Below the pieces are notes generated by a model that searched no databases, was not told the origin of the DNA, and saw only the letters and a list, made by a program, of their open reading frames with translations. DNA of 64,000 nucleotides from JAWWOW01 sp033851265 (GTDB taxonomy: Bacteria; Actinomycetota; Actinomycetes; JAWWOW01). The stretch is taken from contig JAWWOW010000006.1 in the NCBI GenBank assembly GCA_033851265.1, positions 1 to 64,000 of the forward strand, read 5' to 3'. A program made the position numbers and the translations under genes. The stretch's first letter is position 1. The number at the start of each line of letters is the position of its first letter. Below are positions 1 to 9,363 of the stretch, piece after piece.

Positions 1-1394
1 TCGGGCAGCACCATCGTGTAGCCCAGCGCGCGCCCACGCGGAAGGATCGTCACCTTGTGCACGGGGTCGGTGCCGGGGAGCGCCGCGGCGACGAGGGCGT
101 GGCCACCCTCGTGGTACGCCGTGATCATCCGCTCCTTCTCGCTCATCAGGCGGGTGCGCTTCTGCGGGCCGGCGATCACCCGGTCGATCGCCTCGTCGAG
201 GGCCGCGTTGTCGACCAGCTTGCCGTCCATCCGCGCAGTCAGCAGGGCGGCCTCGTTGAGCACGTTGGCCAGGTCGGCGCCGGTGAAGCCCGGCGTACGA
301 CGTGCCACCGAGAGGAGGTCCACGTCGGGAGCCATCGGCTTGCCCCGGGCGTGCACCTTGAGGATCTGCTCGCGGCCCTTGAGGTCGGGCGCGTCGACGC
401 TGATCTGGCGGTCGAAGCGACCGGGGCGCAGCAGCGCCGGGTCGAGGATGTCGGGACGGTTGGTCGCCGCGATCAGGATGACCCCGCCGCGTACGTCGAA
501 GCCGTCCATCTCCACGAGCAGCTGGTTGAGGGTCTGCTCGCGCTCGTCGTGGCCGCCGCCCATGCCGGCACCACGGTGGCGTCCGACGGCGTCGATCTCG
601 TCGATGAACACGATCGCGGGGGCGTTCTCCTTGGCCTGCTCGAACAGGTCGCGCACCCGGGAGGCACCGACACCGACGAACATCTCGACGAAGTCGGAGC
701 CGGAGATCGAGTAGAACGGCACGCCCGCCTCGCCGGCGACCGCACGCGCGAGCAGGGTCTTGCCGGTGCCCGGCTGGCCGTAGAGCAGGACGCCCTTGGG
801 GATCTTGGCGCCGACCGCCTGGAACTTGGCCGGCTCCTGGAGGAACTCCTTGATCTCGCCGAGCTCCTCGATCGCCTCGTTGACGCCGGCGACGTCGGCG
901 AACGTCGTCTTGGGGGTGTCCTTGCTGACCAGCTTGGCCTTGGCTTTACCGAAGTTCATGACACGGGCGCCGCCACCCTGCATCTGGTTCATGAAGAAGA
1001 AGAGCAGGAAAAGGATCAGCACGAACGGCAGCACGCTCAGCAGGAAGCTGACGAGCAGGCTGGTGTGCGTGACCTTGACGTCCCAGGCGGTGGCGGGCAG
1101 GAACTGCTTGAGGTCCTGCGACAGGGCGACGCCGTAGTCCCTCGGGAAGTCGGCGTAGACCTTGTCGTGCTTGTCGATCTGCACCCCCTTCTTGAGGGTG
1201 AGCTGGATCTGCTGCTCCTTGTCCTTGAGGACGGCCTTCTCGACCTGACCACTCTCGATGGCAGCGACGACTTCACTCGTCTTGACGTGATGGAAGCCAC
1301 CGTTGCCCTTCACGACCGAGCTCAGGACGAAGACGGCGAGAACGGCCAAGAGCACCCAGACGACGGGCCCGCGGAACAAACGCTTGAGATCCAT
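1..1394 (-). CDS. ftsH: ATP-dependent zinc metalloprotease FtsH (3' end outside window)
   Basis: Membrane-anchored AAA+ protease that degrades misfolded membrane proteins and short-lived regulators. About 464 N-terminal residues are present; the gene runs off the left edge. The start is ATG at 1394 (MDLKRLFRG). An N-terminal membrane helix, an extracytoplasmic stretch and a second helix (VLPFVLILFLLFFF) precede the AAA domain with Walker A GQPGTGKT, Walker B IVFIDEIDA and the second region of homology (LLRPGRFDRQ). The zinc motif HEGGH is visible close to the truncated end. It is the last gene of a minus-strand run with hpt, tilS and dacB, after a 232-bp gap that shows no other gene. Confidence 0.97.
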   Translation of the reverse strand, partial: MDLKRLFRGPVVWVLLAVLAVFVLSSVVKGNGGFHHVKTSEVVAAIESGQVEKAVLKDKEQQIQLTLKKGVQIDKHDKVYADFPRDYGVALSQDLKQFLPATAWDVKVTHTSLLVSFLLSVLPFVLILFLLFFFMNQMQGGGARVMNFGKAKAKLVSKDTPKTTFADVAGVNEAIEELGEIKEFLQEPAKFQAVGAKIPKGVLLYGQPGTGKTLLARAVAGEAGVPFYSISGSDFVEMFVGVGASRVRDLFEQAKENAPAIVFIDEIDAVGRHRGAGMGGGHDEREQTLNQLLVEMDGFDVRGGVILIAATNRPDILDPALLRPGRFDRQISVDAPDLKGREQILKVHARGKPMAPDVDLLSVARRTPGFTGADLANVLNEAALLTARMDGKLVDNAALDEAIDRVIAGPQKRTRLMSEKERMITAYHEGGHALVAAALPGTDPVHKVTILPRGRALGYTMVLP

Positions 1395-1626
1395 TGACGC
1401 GGAGCGCGAGACGCGCTCCGTCCCTCCTACCAGCTCTACCGGCGCCGCCGGTGTGGGTGTGAGTTGTCCCCGAAGGTCCGCTTCTCAGCGTGCTCTCGGA
1501 CCTTCGACGGTACACCGAGCCCAGGCGTGCTGCAGCGTCTCCAGCGCACCTGTGCAGACGGCGTACACGATCAACGCGGGACGTGAGGCGGGTGTTCCCC
1601 CGATCGGGCTAGCCACGCCGCAGGAC

Positions 1627-2205
1627 TCAGCGGTCGTAGGCCTCGGGCTTCAGGGTCCCCAGGAACGGCAGGTTGCGGTAGCGCTGGCGGTAGTCGAGGC
1701 CGAAGCCGACGACGAACTCGTTCGGGATGTTGAACCCGTTGTAGCGGACCGGCACATCGACCTGGGCCGCGTCTGGCTTGCGGAACAGCGCGCAGACCTC
1801 CACCGACGCGGGCCCGCGTGAGCGCAAGTTGCGCAACAGCCAGGACAGCGTGAGGCCGGAGTCAATGATGTCCTCGACAAGCAGGACATGGCGGCCGGCG
1901 ATGTCGCTGTCGAGGTCCTTGAGAATGCGGACGACGCCGGAGGATGACGTCGCCGAGCCGTACGACGACACCGCCATGAAGTCCATCGTCACGATCGGCG
2001 AGCTGAGTGCACGGGCCAAGTCGGCCATCACCATGCACGCGCCCTTGAGCACCCCGACGAGCAGGAGTTCGCGACCGGCGTAGTCGGTGTCGATCTCCTT
2101 CGCCAGCTGCGCGATCTTGCTCTGGATGTCCTCGCCGGTGACCAACACTTTTTGGATGTCTGTCAGGAGTTCGACCGGCACATCAGCGTTGAGGTCGGCG
2201 GACAC
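1627..2205 (-). CDS. hpt: hypoxanthine(-guanine) phosphoribosyltransferase
   Basis: Purine salvage enzyme converting hypoxanthine/guanine and PRPP to IMP/GMP in the cytoplasm. The 192-residue length is slightly above the usual 180-186, owing to a short N-terminal extension. The PRPP-binding loop VLLVEDIIDSGLTL and the LLVGVLKGA segment are intact. GTG start at 2205 is set by a GAGGAG Shine-Dalgarno a few bases upstream. It begins 9 bp after the tilS stop, so the two are surely cotranscribed; tilS-hpt-ftsH is a classic bacterial order. Confidence 0.96.
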   Translation of the reverse strand: MSADLNADVPVELLTDIQKVLVTGEDIQSKIAQLAKEIDTDYAGRELLLVGVLKGACMVMADLARALSSPIVTMDFMAVSSYGSATSSSGVVRILKDLDSDIAGRHVLLVEDIIDSGLTLSWLLRNLRSRGPASVEVCALFRKPDAAQVDVPVRYNGFNIPNEFVVGFGLDYRQRYRNLPFLGTLKPEAYDR

Positions 2206-2214
2206 CGGAACTCC

Positions 2215-3207
2215 TCAGGAAAGCGTCACGTCGGACTGGACGGCTGCGAGGGGAATGACGGCCAGCCTGCCACACGCCCGGACCCCACACAGCGCACCGG
2301 GCAACGCCACCGGACCCTGCCCGTGCCACTCGGTCAGCAATGCGTCCAAAGCGACGACATGTCCGGCGTTGAGGGCGCTGGCGGGTGCACCCGCTCGCAG
2401 GGCCATGGCTCGAAGCACCCGCCGACGCACGGCCGCCGGCAACACCAGCAACTGCTCGACCGCGACATCGGGCGTACCGGGGTCGCACTGCGCAGCCCAC
2501 AGGTCGAGTGCGTCAGCATCGGCCGACAGCAGCTCGGCAGTACGCCCGAGTGCATGGACAACGCCAGGACCCAGCGCTTGCTCCAACATCGGCAGTACGT
2601 CGTGACGTACCCGCGTGCGAGCGAACGCCGGATCGTCATTCGCGGGGTCGTGCCACGGTTCGAGGTTCGCGGCCGCGACCGCATCGCGCAGAGTGCGTCG
2701 ACGCAGACCGAGCAACGGCCGGAGATAGTGATCCCGCCGTACCGCCATGCCAGACAGCGAGCGCGCGCCGGATCCGCGTGCGAGCCCGAGGAGCACCGTC
2801 TCTGCTTGGTCGTCGAGGGTATGGCCGAGCAACACACGTGTAGCGCCGAGCCGACTCGCAGTGTCATCCAACGCGGCGTAGCGGGCGCGGCGGGCGGCGT
2901 CTTCGGATCGGTCGCAACTGACCGCAACGACCTCGACCGGCTCTGCGCCGAGGCTGCGCGCGAGCTCACCGACGACGGCTGCCTGCGACGCTGAATCCGG
3001 CGACCAACCGTGGTTCACGACGACAGCGCCGGCACGGAATCCAGCTCGGGGTGCCTCGAAGGTCGTAGCGGCGAGCAGCGCGAGTGAGTCGGCGCCGCCA
3101 CTACAAGCGACGAGCACGAGGTCGCCGGCCTCCGGTGCATCCGGGCCGGTCAATGCACGACGCACAGCGACACGCACGGCGGCGACGGGGGCGGGCGGTC
3201 CGGACAT
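2215..3207 (-). CDS. tilS: tRNA(Ile)-lysidine synthetase
   Basis: Modifies the wobble cytidine of the CAU anticodon of tRNA-Ile2 to lysidine, using ATP and lysine; essential for AUA decoding. The N-terminal PP-loop motif SGGADS (in LVACSGGADSLALLAAT) is present about 30 residues in, followed by HTLDDQAETVLLGLARGSG and RPLLGLRRRTLRDA, both diagnostic of TilS. The ATG at 3207 (MSGPPAPVA) was preferred over an in-frame upstream codon that would overlap the neighbouring gene. At 330 residues it is the short actinobacterial form, with only a small C-terminal region. Confidence 0.94.
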   Translation of the reverse strand: MSGPPAPVAAVRVAVRRALTGPDAPEAGDLVLVACSGGADSLALLAATTFEAPRAGFRAGAVVVNHGWSPDSASQAAVVGELARSLGAEPVEVVAVSCDRSEDAARRARYAALDDTASRLGATRVLLGHTLDDQAETVLLGLARGSGARSLSGMAVRRDHYLRPLLGLRRRTLRDAVAAANLEPWHDPANDDPAFARTRVRHDVLPMLEQALGPGVVHALGRTAELLSADADALDLWAAQCDPGTPDVAVEQLLVLPAAVRRRVLRAMALRAGAPASALNAGHVVALDALLTEWHGQGPVALPGALCGVRACGRLAVIPLAAVQSDVTLS

Positions 3208-3230
3208 CGCCGTGCGGTCGGCCTGTACCG

Positions 3231-4304
3231 CTAGGCGCTGGCAGCGGTGCGGAGACCGAGCACGCGGGCCATCCACTGGTCCGGGTCGGCGATCTCAGCG
3301 CGCGTCGGCAGAGTTTCTGGCCCTTCCCACACACGGTTGAACGCGTCCTGACCGGCCTCTGACACGACGGCGTTCACGAAGCGACTGCCATCGGCGTACT
3401 GCTTGAGCTTGAGATCGATGCCCAGCAATCGTCGCAGCACTTTGTGTACGACGTTGCCGCCAGCGCGCCGTTGGTTGAACCGTTTGCGGATCGTCGCGAC
3501 CGAGGGCACGACCTCGGGACCGACGGCGTCCATGACGTGTTCGGCATGACCTTCGAGCAGCGACATCAGCGCCGTGATCCGATCGAGGACGAGGCGTTGC
3601 TCCGGCGTCTGAATGGCTTCGATCAGCGACAAGCCACCGTTGCTGCCACGGAGAGATCCGGCGAGACCGCGCATCCGCTGCATCATCGCGGCCGGGTCGA
3701 GATCCGTCGTGTCTACCAAGGCACTGACTTCGGTCATCAAGTGGTCGCGCATCCAGGGCACCGCGACGAACTGCGTGCGATGCGTCGACTCATGGAGGCA
3801 CACCCACAACCGGAAGTCGCGGGCGTTCACATCGAGTGCGCGTTCGGTCGCGAGGATGTTCGGCGCAACGAGCGAGAGCCGCCCTTCCCCCGCCTCGGGA
3901 GGCAAGAAAACTTCGTACTGTCCAAGGACACGGCTACCGAGATAGGCGAGGACCGCACCCAACTCGGCTCCGGTGACCCGGGATCCGACGTTGTTCATGA
4001 ACCAGCCGCCGGTTGACGCCCCGCGCTTGTCCGACAGCTTCGTCAACAACGGACTGAGTACGTACCGGAAGCCCTCGATGTTGTTTGCGATCCAGCCGGG
4101 CCGATCGACGACAGCAGGCGGGCCGGGCGCACGGTCGGCTGCGAGACCGGTGTAGCTGCGCACGTGGGTCTCGGCTTCCACGGCGAGCTCGTGCAGCTCG
4201 GTCACGATCGCGGTGGCGTCGGCGGATGTCACTCTTGGACCAGGTGGCACGAGGCGCCGCGCAGTGGTCAACGCCAGATCCCAGTCGACGAACTCGGTAG
4301 CCAT
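3231..4304 (-). CDS. zinc-dependent metalloprotease-like protein (DUF2342 / zincin_2 family)
   Basis: 357-residue actinobacterial protein, the counterpart by position and sequence type of the gene between tilS and dacB in mycobacteria. A zincin signature HESTH lies near residue 168 in LWVCLHESTHRTQFVAVP, with a downstream glutamate-rich helix (LLEGHAEHVMDAVG) that could supply the third zinc ligand. No signal peptide, so probably cytoplasmic. The family is often named 'coenzyme F420 biosynthesis-associated', but its substrate is not established; protease activity here is inferred from the motif only. Gap to tilS 23 bp, to dacB 18 bp: same operon. Confidence 0.88.
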   Translation of the reverse strand: MATEFVDWDLALTTARRLVPPGPRVTSADATAIVTELHELAVEAETHVRSYTGLAADRAPGPPAVVDRPGWIANNIEGFRYVLSPLLTKLSDKRGASTGGWFMNNVGSRVTGAELGAVLAYLGSRVLGQYEVFLPPEAGEGRLSLVAPNILATERALDVNARDFRLWVCLHESTHRTQFVAVPWMRDHLMTEVSALVDTTDLDPAAMMQRMRGLAGSLRGSNGGLSLIEAIQTPEQRLVLDRITALMSLLEGHAEHVMDAVGPEVVPSVATIRKRFNQRRAGGNVVHKVLRRLLGIDLKLKQYADGSRFVNAVVSEAGQDAFNRVWEGPETLPTRAEIADPDQWMARVLGLRTAASA

Positions 4305-4322
4305 CAGTCCACGGTACGTGGT

Positions 4323-5768
4323 TCACCTGCAGCCGCAGGCGGCGAGCCGCGCCGCTATGCGGTCGAGCGCCGCCTGCGCTTTGGTCAAGCCGCCGTTCGG
4401 GACGCCGGGAGCGAGTACGGCGAAGACAAGCAGCCGCCCATCAGCGTCGACGATTGTGCCTGCCAGGGCGCTGACACCCGTGAGGGTGCCGGTCTTGGCC
4501 CGGATCAACCCGGCGCCCGGTCCCGGGGTGATCTTCTTCGCCCCGAGTCGGTACCGCAGTGCCAACGTGCCGCTGAACCCCGCGATCGGCAGCCCTTCGA
4601 GCACTGCGCGCAACTCGGGATGACGCGACTCGGTCGCCAACCCCAACAGCTGGGTCAAGACACGCGGCGAGACCCGGTCAGCGAGCGACAGCCCGCTGCC
4701 GTCAACAAGATGGACCCCGGTCGCGTCGACACCAAGCCGCGGGAGGACGAGGCGTTCAGCGGTCGCACCTCCGACAAAAGTCGCGGGTTGATGCTGGGAG
4801 AGCGCGAGATGCCGCAGGAGTGCTTCCGCCAGGTCATTGTCGCTGCGTTGCAGCATGCGCACGACGAGGGTGCTCATCGGTGGTGACGCGACCTGAGCCA
4901 GCGACGCCGCCGACGGCGACGCCGCAACGCGGGCGACGCCGCCGCGCACACGCATACCGGCACGAGTCAGCAACGATGCAAACTCCTGGCCTGCCGTCAG
5001 CGGTGGATCGGCGGCACGGATGTCCGGGGTGTGTGAGTCCTCGTCGGGTCGCAAGCGACCGGCGTCGACGGAGAGTGCCGTCACCGGCGAAACATCACCG
5101 TCGGGCACGTAGTTCGGTTTCCACGCCGGGCCCAGCCGCGGGCCGGTGAACAACCGGTCGTCGATGACGACGCGGATGGTGCCGATCTTGCGTTGGCGCA
5201 GTGCGGCTGCCGTCTTGGTGGCCAGGTCCGCGATTCGTGCAACATCGGGATAGCGCGGGCGCGTTCGCGACCCGAGCAAGGTCGGGTCCCCGCCGCCGAC
5301 AAGAACGACCGTCGAAATCCCACCGGTCGTCCCACCGAGAACCGCGCGCGTCCGCAACATCGCATGCGGACCGAGCGCGGTCAGCGCGGCTACGGCGGTT
5401 GCAATCTTCGTCGTCGACGCAGGTACGGCGGTAATGGTCGACTGGCGGTCGAGCAGGACGCGACCCGTTACCGCGTCAACGACATGTGCATGGACGCCGG
5501 TGCCGAGCGCTGGGTCCGCGAGGAGACGCGCGAGCGCCGTACCCACTCCGGTCGACGTAGGGACCGCGGCGTTGCTGTCGAGCGCGGCCAAGGCCGCCGT
5601 GGGGCCCGCTGCCGAGGGGAGAACAGGCTCCGGCCGCGGCGCAGATCTGTGCTCGTCGACCAGCGCCTTGGCCCCGAGCAGCGTGCCGGTGAGGAGGATG
5701 GCCACCACGAAGACAGCAATCGGCAACTGGTACAGGTACCGGCGGCGAGAACGCCGACGCGGTCGCAT
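4323..5768 (-). CDS. dacB: D-alanyl-D-alanine carboxypeptidase/endopeptidase (PBP4-type)
   Basis: Serine peptidase trimming or opening D-Ala cross-links in peptidoglycan outside the membrane. After a short Arg-rich tail comes a signal-anchor (LPIAVFVVAILLTGTLLGA). The three penicillin-binding motifs are seen in order: STTK (SxxK), SDN in RSDNDLAEALLRH, and KTG in RAKTGTLTGVSA. ATG at 5768 was chosen because GTAGG lies 5 bases upstream; a GTG two codons earlier (5774) is possible. It is the first gene of the dacB-zincin-tilS-hpt-ftsH run and is divergent from ppa. Confidence 0.93.
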   Translation of the reverse strand: MRPRRRSRRRYLYQLPIAVFVVAILLTGTLLGAKALVDEHRSAPRPEPVLPSAAGPTAALAALDSNAAVPTSTGVGTALARLLADPALGTGVHAHVVDAVTGRVLLDRQSTITAVPASTTKIATAVAALTALGPHAMLRTRAVLGGTTGGISTVVLVGGGDPTLLGSRTRPRYPDVARIADLATKTAAALRQRKIGTIRVVIDDRLFTGPRLGPAWKPNYVPDGDVSPVTALSVDAGRLRPDEDSHTPDIRAADPPLTAGQEFASLLTRAGMRVRGGVARVAASPSAASLAQVASPPMSTLVVRMLQRSDNDLAEALLRHLALSQHQPATFVGGATAERLVLPRLGVDATGVHLVDGSGLSLADRVSPRVLTQLLGLATESRHPELRAVLEGLPIAGFSGTLALRYRLGAKKITPGPGAGLIRAKTGTLTGVSALAGTIVDADGRLLVFAVLAPGVPNGGLTKAQAALDRIAARLAACGCR

Positions 5769-5868
5769 CCGCACCTACCCACCCCACTCATCCCCTAGAT
5801 GGCGACTATTCGCCCTCGCCCACGGGGCGAGCTGGCACGACCGTCGCCGAGTGGGCGACACTAACCCG

Positions 5869-6360
5869 GTGGAGTTCGACGTCACGATCGAGATTCCGGC
5901 GGGGCAGCGCAACAAGTACGAGCTGGATCATGAGACGGGACGGTTCCGACTGGACCGGATGCTGTTCACGGCGACGCGCTACCCGGCGGACTACGGCTTC
6001 GTCGAGGGCACCCTCGGCGGCGATGGCGACCCGCTGGACGCGCTCGTACTACTCGATGAGCCGACCTTCCCCGGGTGTCTCGTGCGCTGTCGCGCGATCG
6101 GCATGTTCCACATGACCGATGAGAAGGGCGACGACGACAAAGTCATCTGCGTTGCTGCCGGTGACGTGCGCAAGGACCTGCTGCAAGACCTCGAGGACCT
6201 ACCGGAGTACTACCGCTTCGAGATTCAGCACTTCTTCGAGGTCTACAAGACGTTGGAGCCCGGCAAGTCGGTCGACGAGAAGACGATGTGGGTCGGGCGT
6301 AAAGAAGCGGAAGCCGAGATCGAACAGTCCTACAAGAGAGCGGCCTCGGAGGGCCACTGA
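5869..6360 (+). CDS. ppa: inorganic pyrophosphatase (family I)
   Basis: Soluble Mg-dependent hydrolase of pyrophosphate that pulls biosynthetic reactions forward. The 163-residue length is typical for actinobacterial family I enzymes. It begins VEFDVTIEIPAGQRNKYE with GTG at 5869, and carries the signature DGDPLDALVLL plus the downstream D-D-K metal/phosphate ligands (EKGDDDKVICV). An open frame extends far upstream but belongs to the shadow of dacB. It stops one base before the convergent NlpC/P60 gene ends. The window also encodes a membrane pyrophosphatase (hppA). Confidence 0.96.
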   Translation: MEFDVTIEIPAGQRNKYELDHETGRFRLDRMLFTATRYPADYGFVEGTLGGDGDPLDALVLLDEPTFPGCLVRCRAIGMFHMTDEKGDDDKVICVAAGDVRKDLLQDLEDLPEYYRFEIQHFFEVYKTLEPGKSVDEKTMWVGRKEAEAEIEQSYKRAASEGH

Positions 6361-7566
6361 CTACGGTCTCGTCGCACCGATGTAGTCGCTGCGGAATGCC
6401 GGGTCGTAACGAACATTCGCGCCGGTGTGTGGTGCGTTGATCATCATCCCGTTGCCGGCGTAGATCCCGACATGGTGGATCGTGCTCGCGTCGCTGGTGT
6501 CGGTGGCGAAGAACACCAGGTCGCCGGCACGCAGGTCAGCGCGCGACACGTGGTCACCTTCGCCGTACTGCGCGACGCTGTAGTGGTCGATGCTGATGCC
6601 GGCCTGCCGCCACGCCATCATCGTCAGGCCGGAACAGTCGAAGGAGCTCGGCCCGTCGGCACCCCACTCATACGGCTTGCCAACTTGCTGCTTCGCGTAG
6701 TCGAGTGCGGTGCGCCCCTGGGCCGCAGTTGCCGCCGGCCGCGGCCCACCGGTGACTGCGGTGGGGTTCTCCTCCGAAGCCCCGCCACCGTTGTTCAGCG
6801 CGGCACGTTTGGCTGCTGCCTCCGCGGCGGCACGCGCAGCAGCAAGGTTCCGGGCGCGCTCACGGGCGAGCGCAGACGCTTTGCCCTTGAGCGAGGAGGC
6901 TTGCGCTTCGAGGTCGGCCTTCTGGCCGGCGATGCTGACGACTTGACTCTGCTGAAGCGAAACGGCGCGCTCGGCACTGGCACGAGCCTTCGCGGCAGCG
7001 TCGGCGGACGCCTTAACAGTGGCGAGTGCGCTTGCGGCCGTTTGCTGTGCGAGCTGTTGTACGACCCGAGCTCCGCGCAGTCGGCCGAGTGCACTCGCCT
7101 GCCGTGAAGCGATCGTGTTCATCGCACCGGCCGACTCGAGGAAGGCCCGCGGGCTGGCGGCGCGCATCAGCGAGCTGACCATGGCGAGGTTGCCACCACC
7201 GCGATAGGCGCCGACAGCGACACGGCTGATCGTCTGTCGCTGCTGGAAGACCTGCGCGTCGGCCGCCTGCAAGGCGATGGTCGCCTTGGCAGCTTCTCGC
7301 TGCGCCACGACCAGCTTTGATTGCGCCAACGTGTAGGCCGCGACCGCGGCGTCGGTTCGCTGGCGGAGCTGGGCGAGGCGTTGGTCCGCGAGAGCGAGCT
7401 TGGCCTTTGCCTGGCCGGCCTGCTCGGCCTTGGCGCTCGCGGCTGCCTTCGCACGCGCGACGTCGCCGGCCGACGGGCCGCCCGGGTCGGCGTGGGCAGG
7501 AGCGGTCAGGGCAGCCGTGAAGGCGAGGGCGGTCAGCCCAGCAACCAGCGGCCCGACTCGGCGCAC
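6361..7566 (-). CDS. secreted NlpC/P60 family peptidoglycan endopeptidase
   Basis: 401-residue exported cell-wall hydrolase of the RipA/RipC kind. GTG at 7566 is fixed by GGAGGA just upstream and gives a signal peptide ending ALTAPAHA. Residues about 30-260 form an Ala/Lys/Gln-rich coiled coil (the regulatory helical domain of these enzymes). The C-terminal catalytic domain shows the Cys in SSFDCSGLTMMAWRQAG, the His in TIHHVGIYAGNG and a following Asn/His region. Likely cuts D-Glu-mDAP bonds during daughter cell separation. Ends back-to-back with ppa. Confidence 0.93.
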   Translation of the reverse strand: MRRVGPLVAGLTALAFTAALTAPAHADPGGPSAGDVARAKAAASAKAEQAGQAKAKLALADQRLAQLRQRTDAAVAAYTLAQSKLVVAQREAAKATIALQAADAQVFQQRQTISRVAVGAYRGGGNLAMVSSLMRAASPRAFLESAGAMNTIASRQASALGRLRGARVVQQLAQQTAASALATVKASADAAAKARASAERAVSLQQSQVVSIAGQKADLEAQASSLKGKASALARERARNLAAARAAAEAAAKRAALNNGGGASEENPTAVTGGPRPAATAAQGRTALDYAKQQVGKPYEWGADGPSSFDCSGLTMMAWRQAGISIDHYSVAQYGEGDHVSRADLRAGDLVFFATDTSDASTIHHVGIYAGNGMMINAPHTGANVRYDPAFRSDYIGATRP

Positions 7567-7710
7567 CTGGGGTCCTCCCGTTTCTGGCCCGATCCCGAAC
7601 CGGACATATGTCACACAGGCACCATCGCTACCGACTGTACCCACCTGTGCCGGAGCCCACCAGCACCCCTTCGAGGCGAAAAACTGCCACCACGCCACGC
7701 CCCATTGCGA

Positions 7711-7782
7711 GCCGCCTTGGAGAATCGAACTCCAGACCTGCTCATTACGAGTGAGCCGCTCTACCGACTGAGCTAAGGCGGC
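7711..7782 (-). tRNA. tRNA-Thr (anticodon CGU)
   Basis: Reverse complement folds as a standard 72-nt tRNA: acceptor GCCGCCT/AGGCGGC, D arm GCTC/GAGC, anticodon stem GCTCA/TGAGC around loop CTCGTAA (anticodon CGT), variable AGGTC, T arm TGGAG-TTCGATT-CTCCA. CCA is not encoded. It sits alone between the NlpC/P60 gene and the TAP-type peptidase. Confidence 0.97.
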
Positions 7783-7824
7783 GCGAACCCTCGCGGGCCG
7801 CGTGTCGCAAGACTATCCGCCCGC

Positions 7825-9363
7825 TCAGCACCGAGTGCCGTCCTTGGGCACCTTCAGGTTGATGAGATACGCGTCGCCGATCCGATTGACGCACCCGCTG
7901 CCCTCGCCGTAGACCGTGTGCCCGTCGCCGTTGTAGGTGAGCAGCACGCCGGAGCTCAGTTGGCGCGCCAGCGCAGTGGCCCAGGCGTACGGCGTTGCGG
8001 GGTCACGCGTCGTGCCGATCACGAGGATCGGCGGTGCGCCCTTGGCGGTCAGCGGCGCGGGTCGACCCGTCGGCGGCAACGGCCAGTAGGCACAGGCGAG
8101 ATCGCCGAATGCGAGCAGCGAGCCGAAGTGCGGCGCTTCCTTCTTCCACGCCTGCGCATCGCGCTGGTACGTCGACAGCGACTTGGGCAACGGACGGTCC
8201 AGGCAGTTGATCGCCATGTTGGCTTCGTTCAGGTTGCCAAATGTCCCGTCAGTGTGTCGATCCGTCAGGCTGTCAGCGAGTTGCAACAGCACCGAACCAT
8301 CACCCTGCAGCGCCGCGCCGAGGCCCGATCGCAACGTCGGCCACCAACCGCGTGCATAAAGAGCGGTGGCTACACCGATCACGGCGTACGCCTCATTGAC
8401 CTTGCGCCCGTCATCGCCCGGCGCGTTGCTCGCCGGCAATGGGTTCTTGTCAACATCGATGAAGAGTTGCTCGAGCCGTTTCTGCGCTGCGGTGTATGAG
8501 GCACCGAGCGGACAGCCGTTGGCGACGCAGTCGCGAAGGAAGGCAGCCAGCGCGGTCTCGAAGCCGCCCGCCTGCGTGCGGTCGATCTCGCGCCCGGGCA
8601 TCGATGGGTCAAGCGCGCCATCGAGAATGAGCGCGCGGATGTGCGTCGGAAATAGCTGCGCGTAAGTCGCGCCGAGGAAGGTGCCGTAGGACTTGCCGAT
8701 GTAGGTGAACTTGGCATCACCCAACGCGGCGCGCAGGATGTCCATGTCACGAGCGGCGTTCACTGTGCCGACGTATGGCAACAGCCGGCCGCTTCGTTGT
8801 TTGCATCCCTGGCCGAAGGCCTTGCTGGAGTTGACGAGGTCGGCGAGCTCGGCCGGAGTGTCGGGGCTCGGGTCCACTGCGATGTAGTGGTCGAGTGCGG
8901 ACGACGTGAAGCACCGAATCGGGGAGCTGCGCCCTACGCCGCGCGGGTCGAATCCGACGACATCGAATCGTTCCCGCACGGCACCGGTGATGACGCGGTC
9001 GGCAGCGAGCGCATAGTCGACGCCAGACCCACCCGGACCGCCAGGGTTGATGACGACGGACCCGATGCGTTTGCCGCTGGCGCGCAGCCGTACGACGGAG
9101 ATCTTCATGACTGCCTTGGTCGGGTTCACGTAGTCGATCGGTACGAGAAGCGACGCACACTGGAATCCGCTGTTGCACCGCGACCAGGTGAGCTTCTGGT
9201 TATAGAACTGCGCCAACGATGGCGCCGTGGGTTTTGCCGACGTGGTTGTCGACGGGGTGGGCGGAGTAGGCGACGCTTGTGGCGTGCTGCTGCTACCGGA
9301 GCACGCCGCCAAAACCAACAACGCACCGGTTCCCGCGATCGCCGTAAGCCGGCGAAACCTCAT
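7825..9363 (-). CDS. secreted lipoprotein alpha/beta-hydrolase, TAP-like (tripeptidyl aminopeptidase family)
   Basis: 512-residue exported hydrolase. From ATG 9363 the protein begins MRFRRLTAIAGTGALLVLAAC, a signal peptide with lipobox LAAC, so it should be lipid-anchored outside the membrane. The oxyanion segment NPGGPGGSG, nucleophile elbow GKSYGTFLGA and C-terminal TAP-like domain ending with the histidine of YNGDGHTVYGEG are all present; an Asp occurs in GTTRDPATPYAWA. It probably releases short peptides from N termini (family knowledge). The start overlaps the stop of the ricT-like gene by 4 bp (ATGA), implying translational coupling. Confidence 0.92.
   Translation of the reverse strand: MRFRRLTAIAGTGALLVLAACSGSSSTPQASPTPPTPSTTTSAKPTAPSLAQFYNQKLTWSRCNSGFQCASLLVPIDYVNPTKAVMKISVVRLRASGKRIGSVVINPGGPGGSGVDYALAADRVITGAVRERFDVVGFDPRGVGRSSPIRCFTSSALDHYIAVDPSPDTPAELADLVNSSKAFGQGCKQRSGRLLPYVGTVNAARDMDILRAALGDAKFTYIGKSYGTFLGATYAQLFPTHIRALILDGALDPSMPGREIDRTQAGGFETALAAFLRDCVANGCPLGASYTAAQKRLEQLFIDVDKNPLPASNAPGDDGRKVNEAYAVIGVATALYARGWWPTLRSGLGAALQGDGSVLLQLADSLTDRHTDGTFGNLNEANMAINCLDRPLPKSLSTYQRDAQAWKKEAPHFGSLLAFGDLACAYWPLPPTGRPAPLTAKGAPPILVIGTTRDPATPYAWATALARQLSSGVLLTYNGDGHTVYGEGSGCVNRIGDAYLINLKVPKDGTRC

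Noticed and set aside
57..1397. 446-codon open frame on the plus strand opposite ftsH
   Set aside because: Antisense shadow caused by high GC; composition (Asp/Glu/Val/His/Gln-rich) is that of a reverse frame, and the opposite strand encodes unmistakable FtsH.
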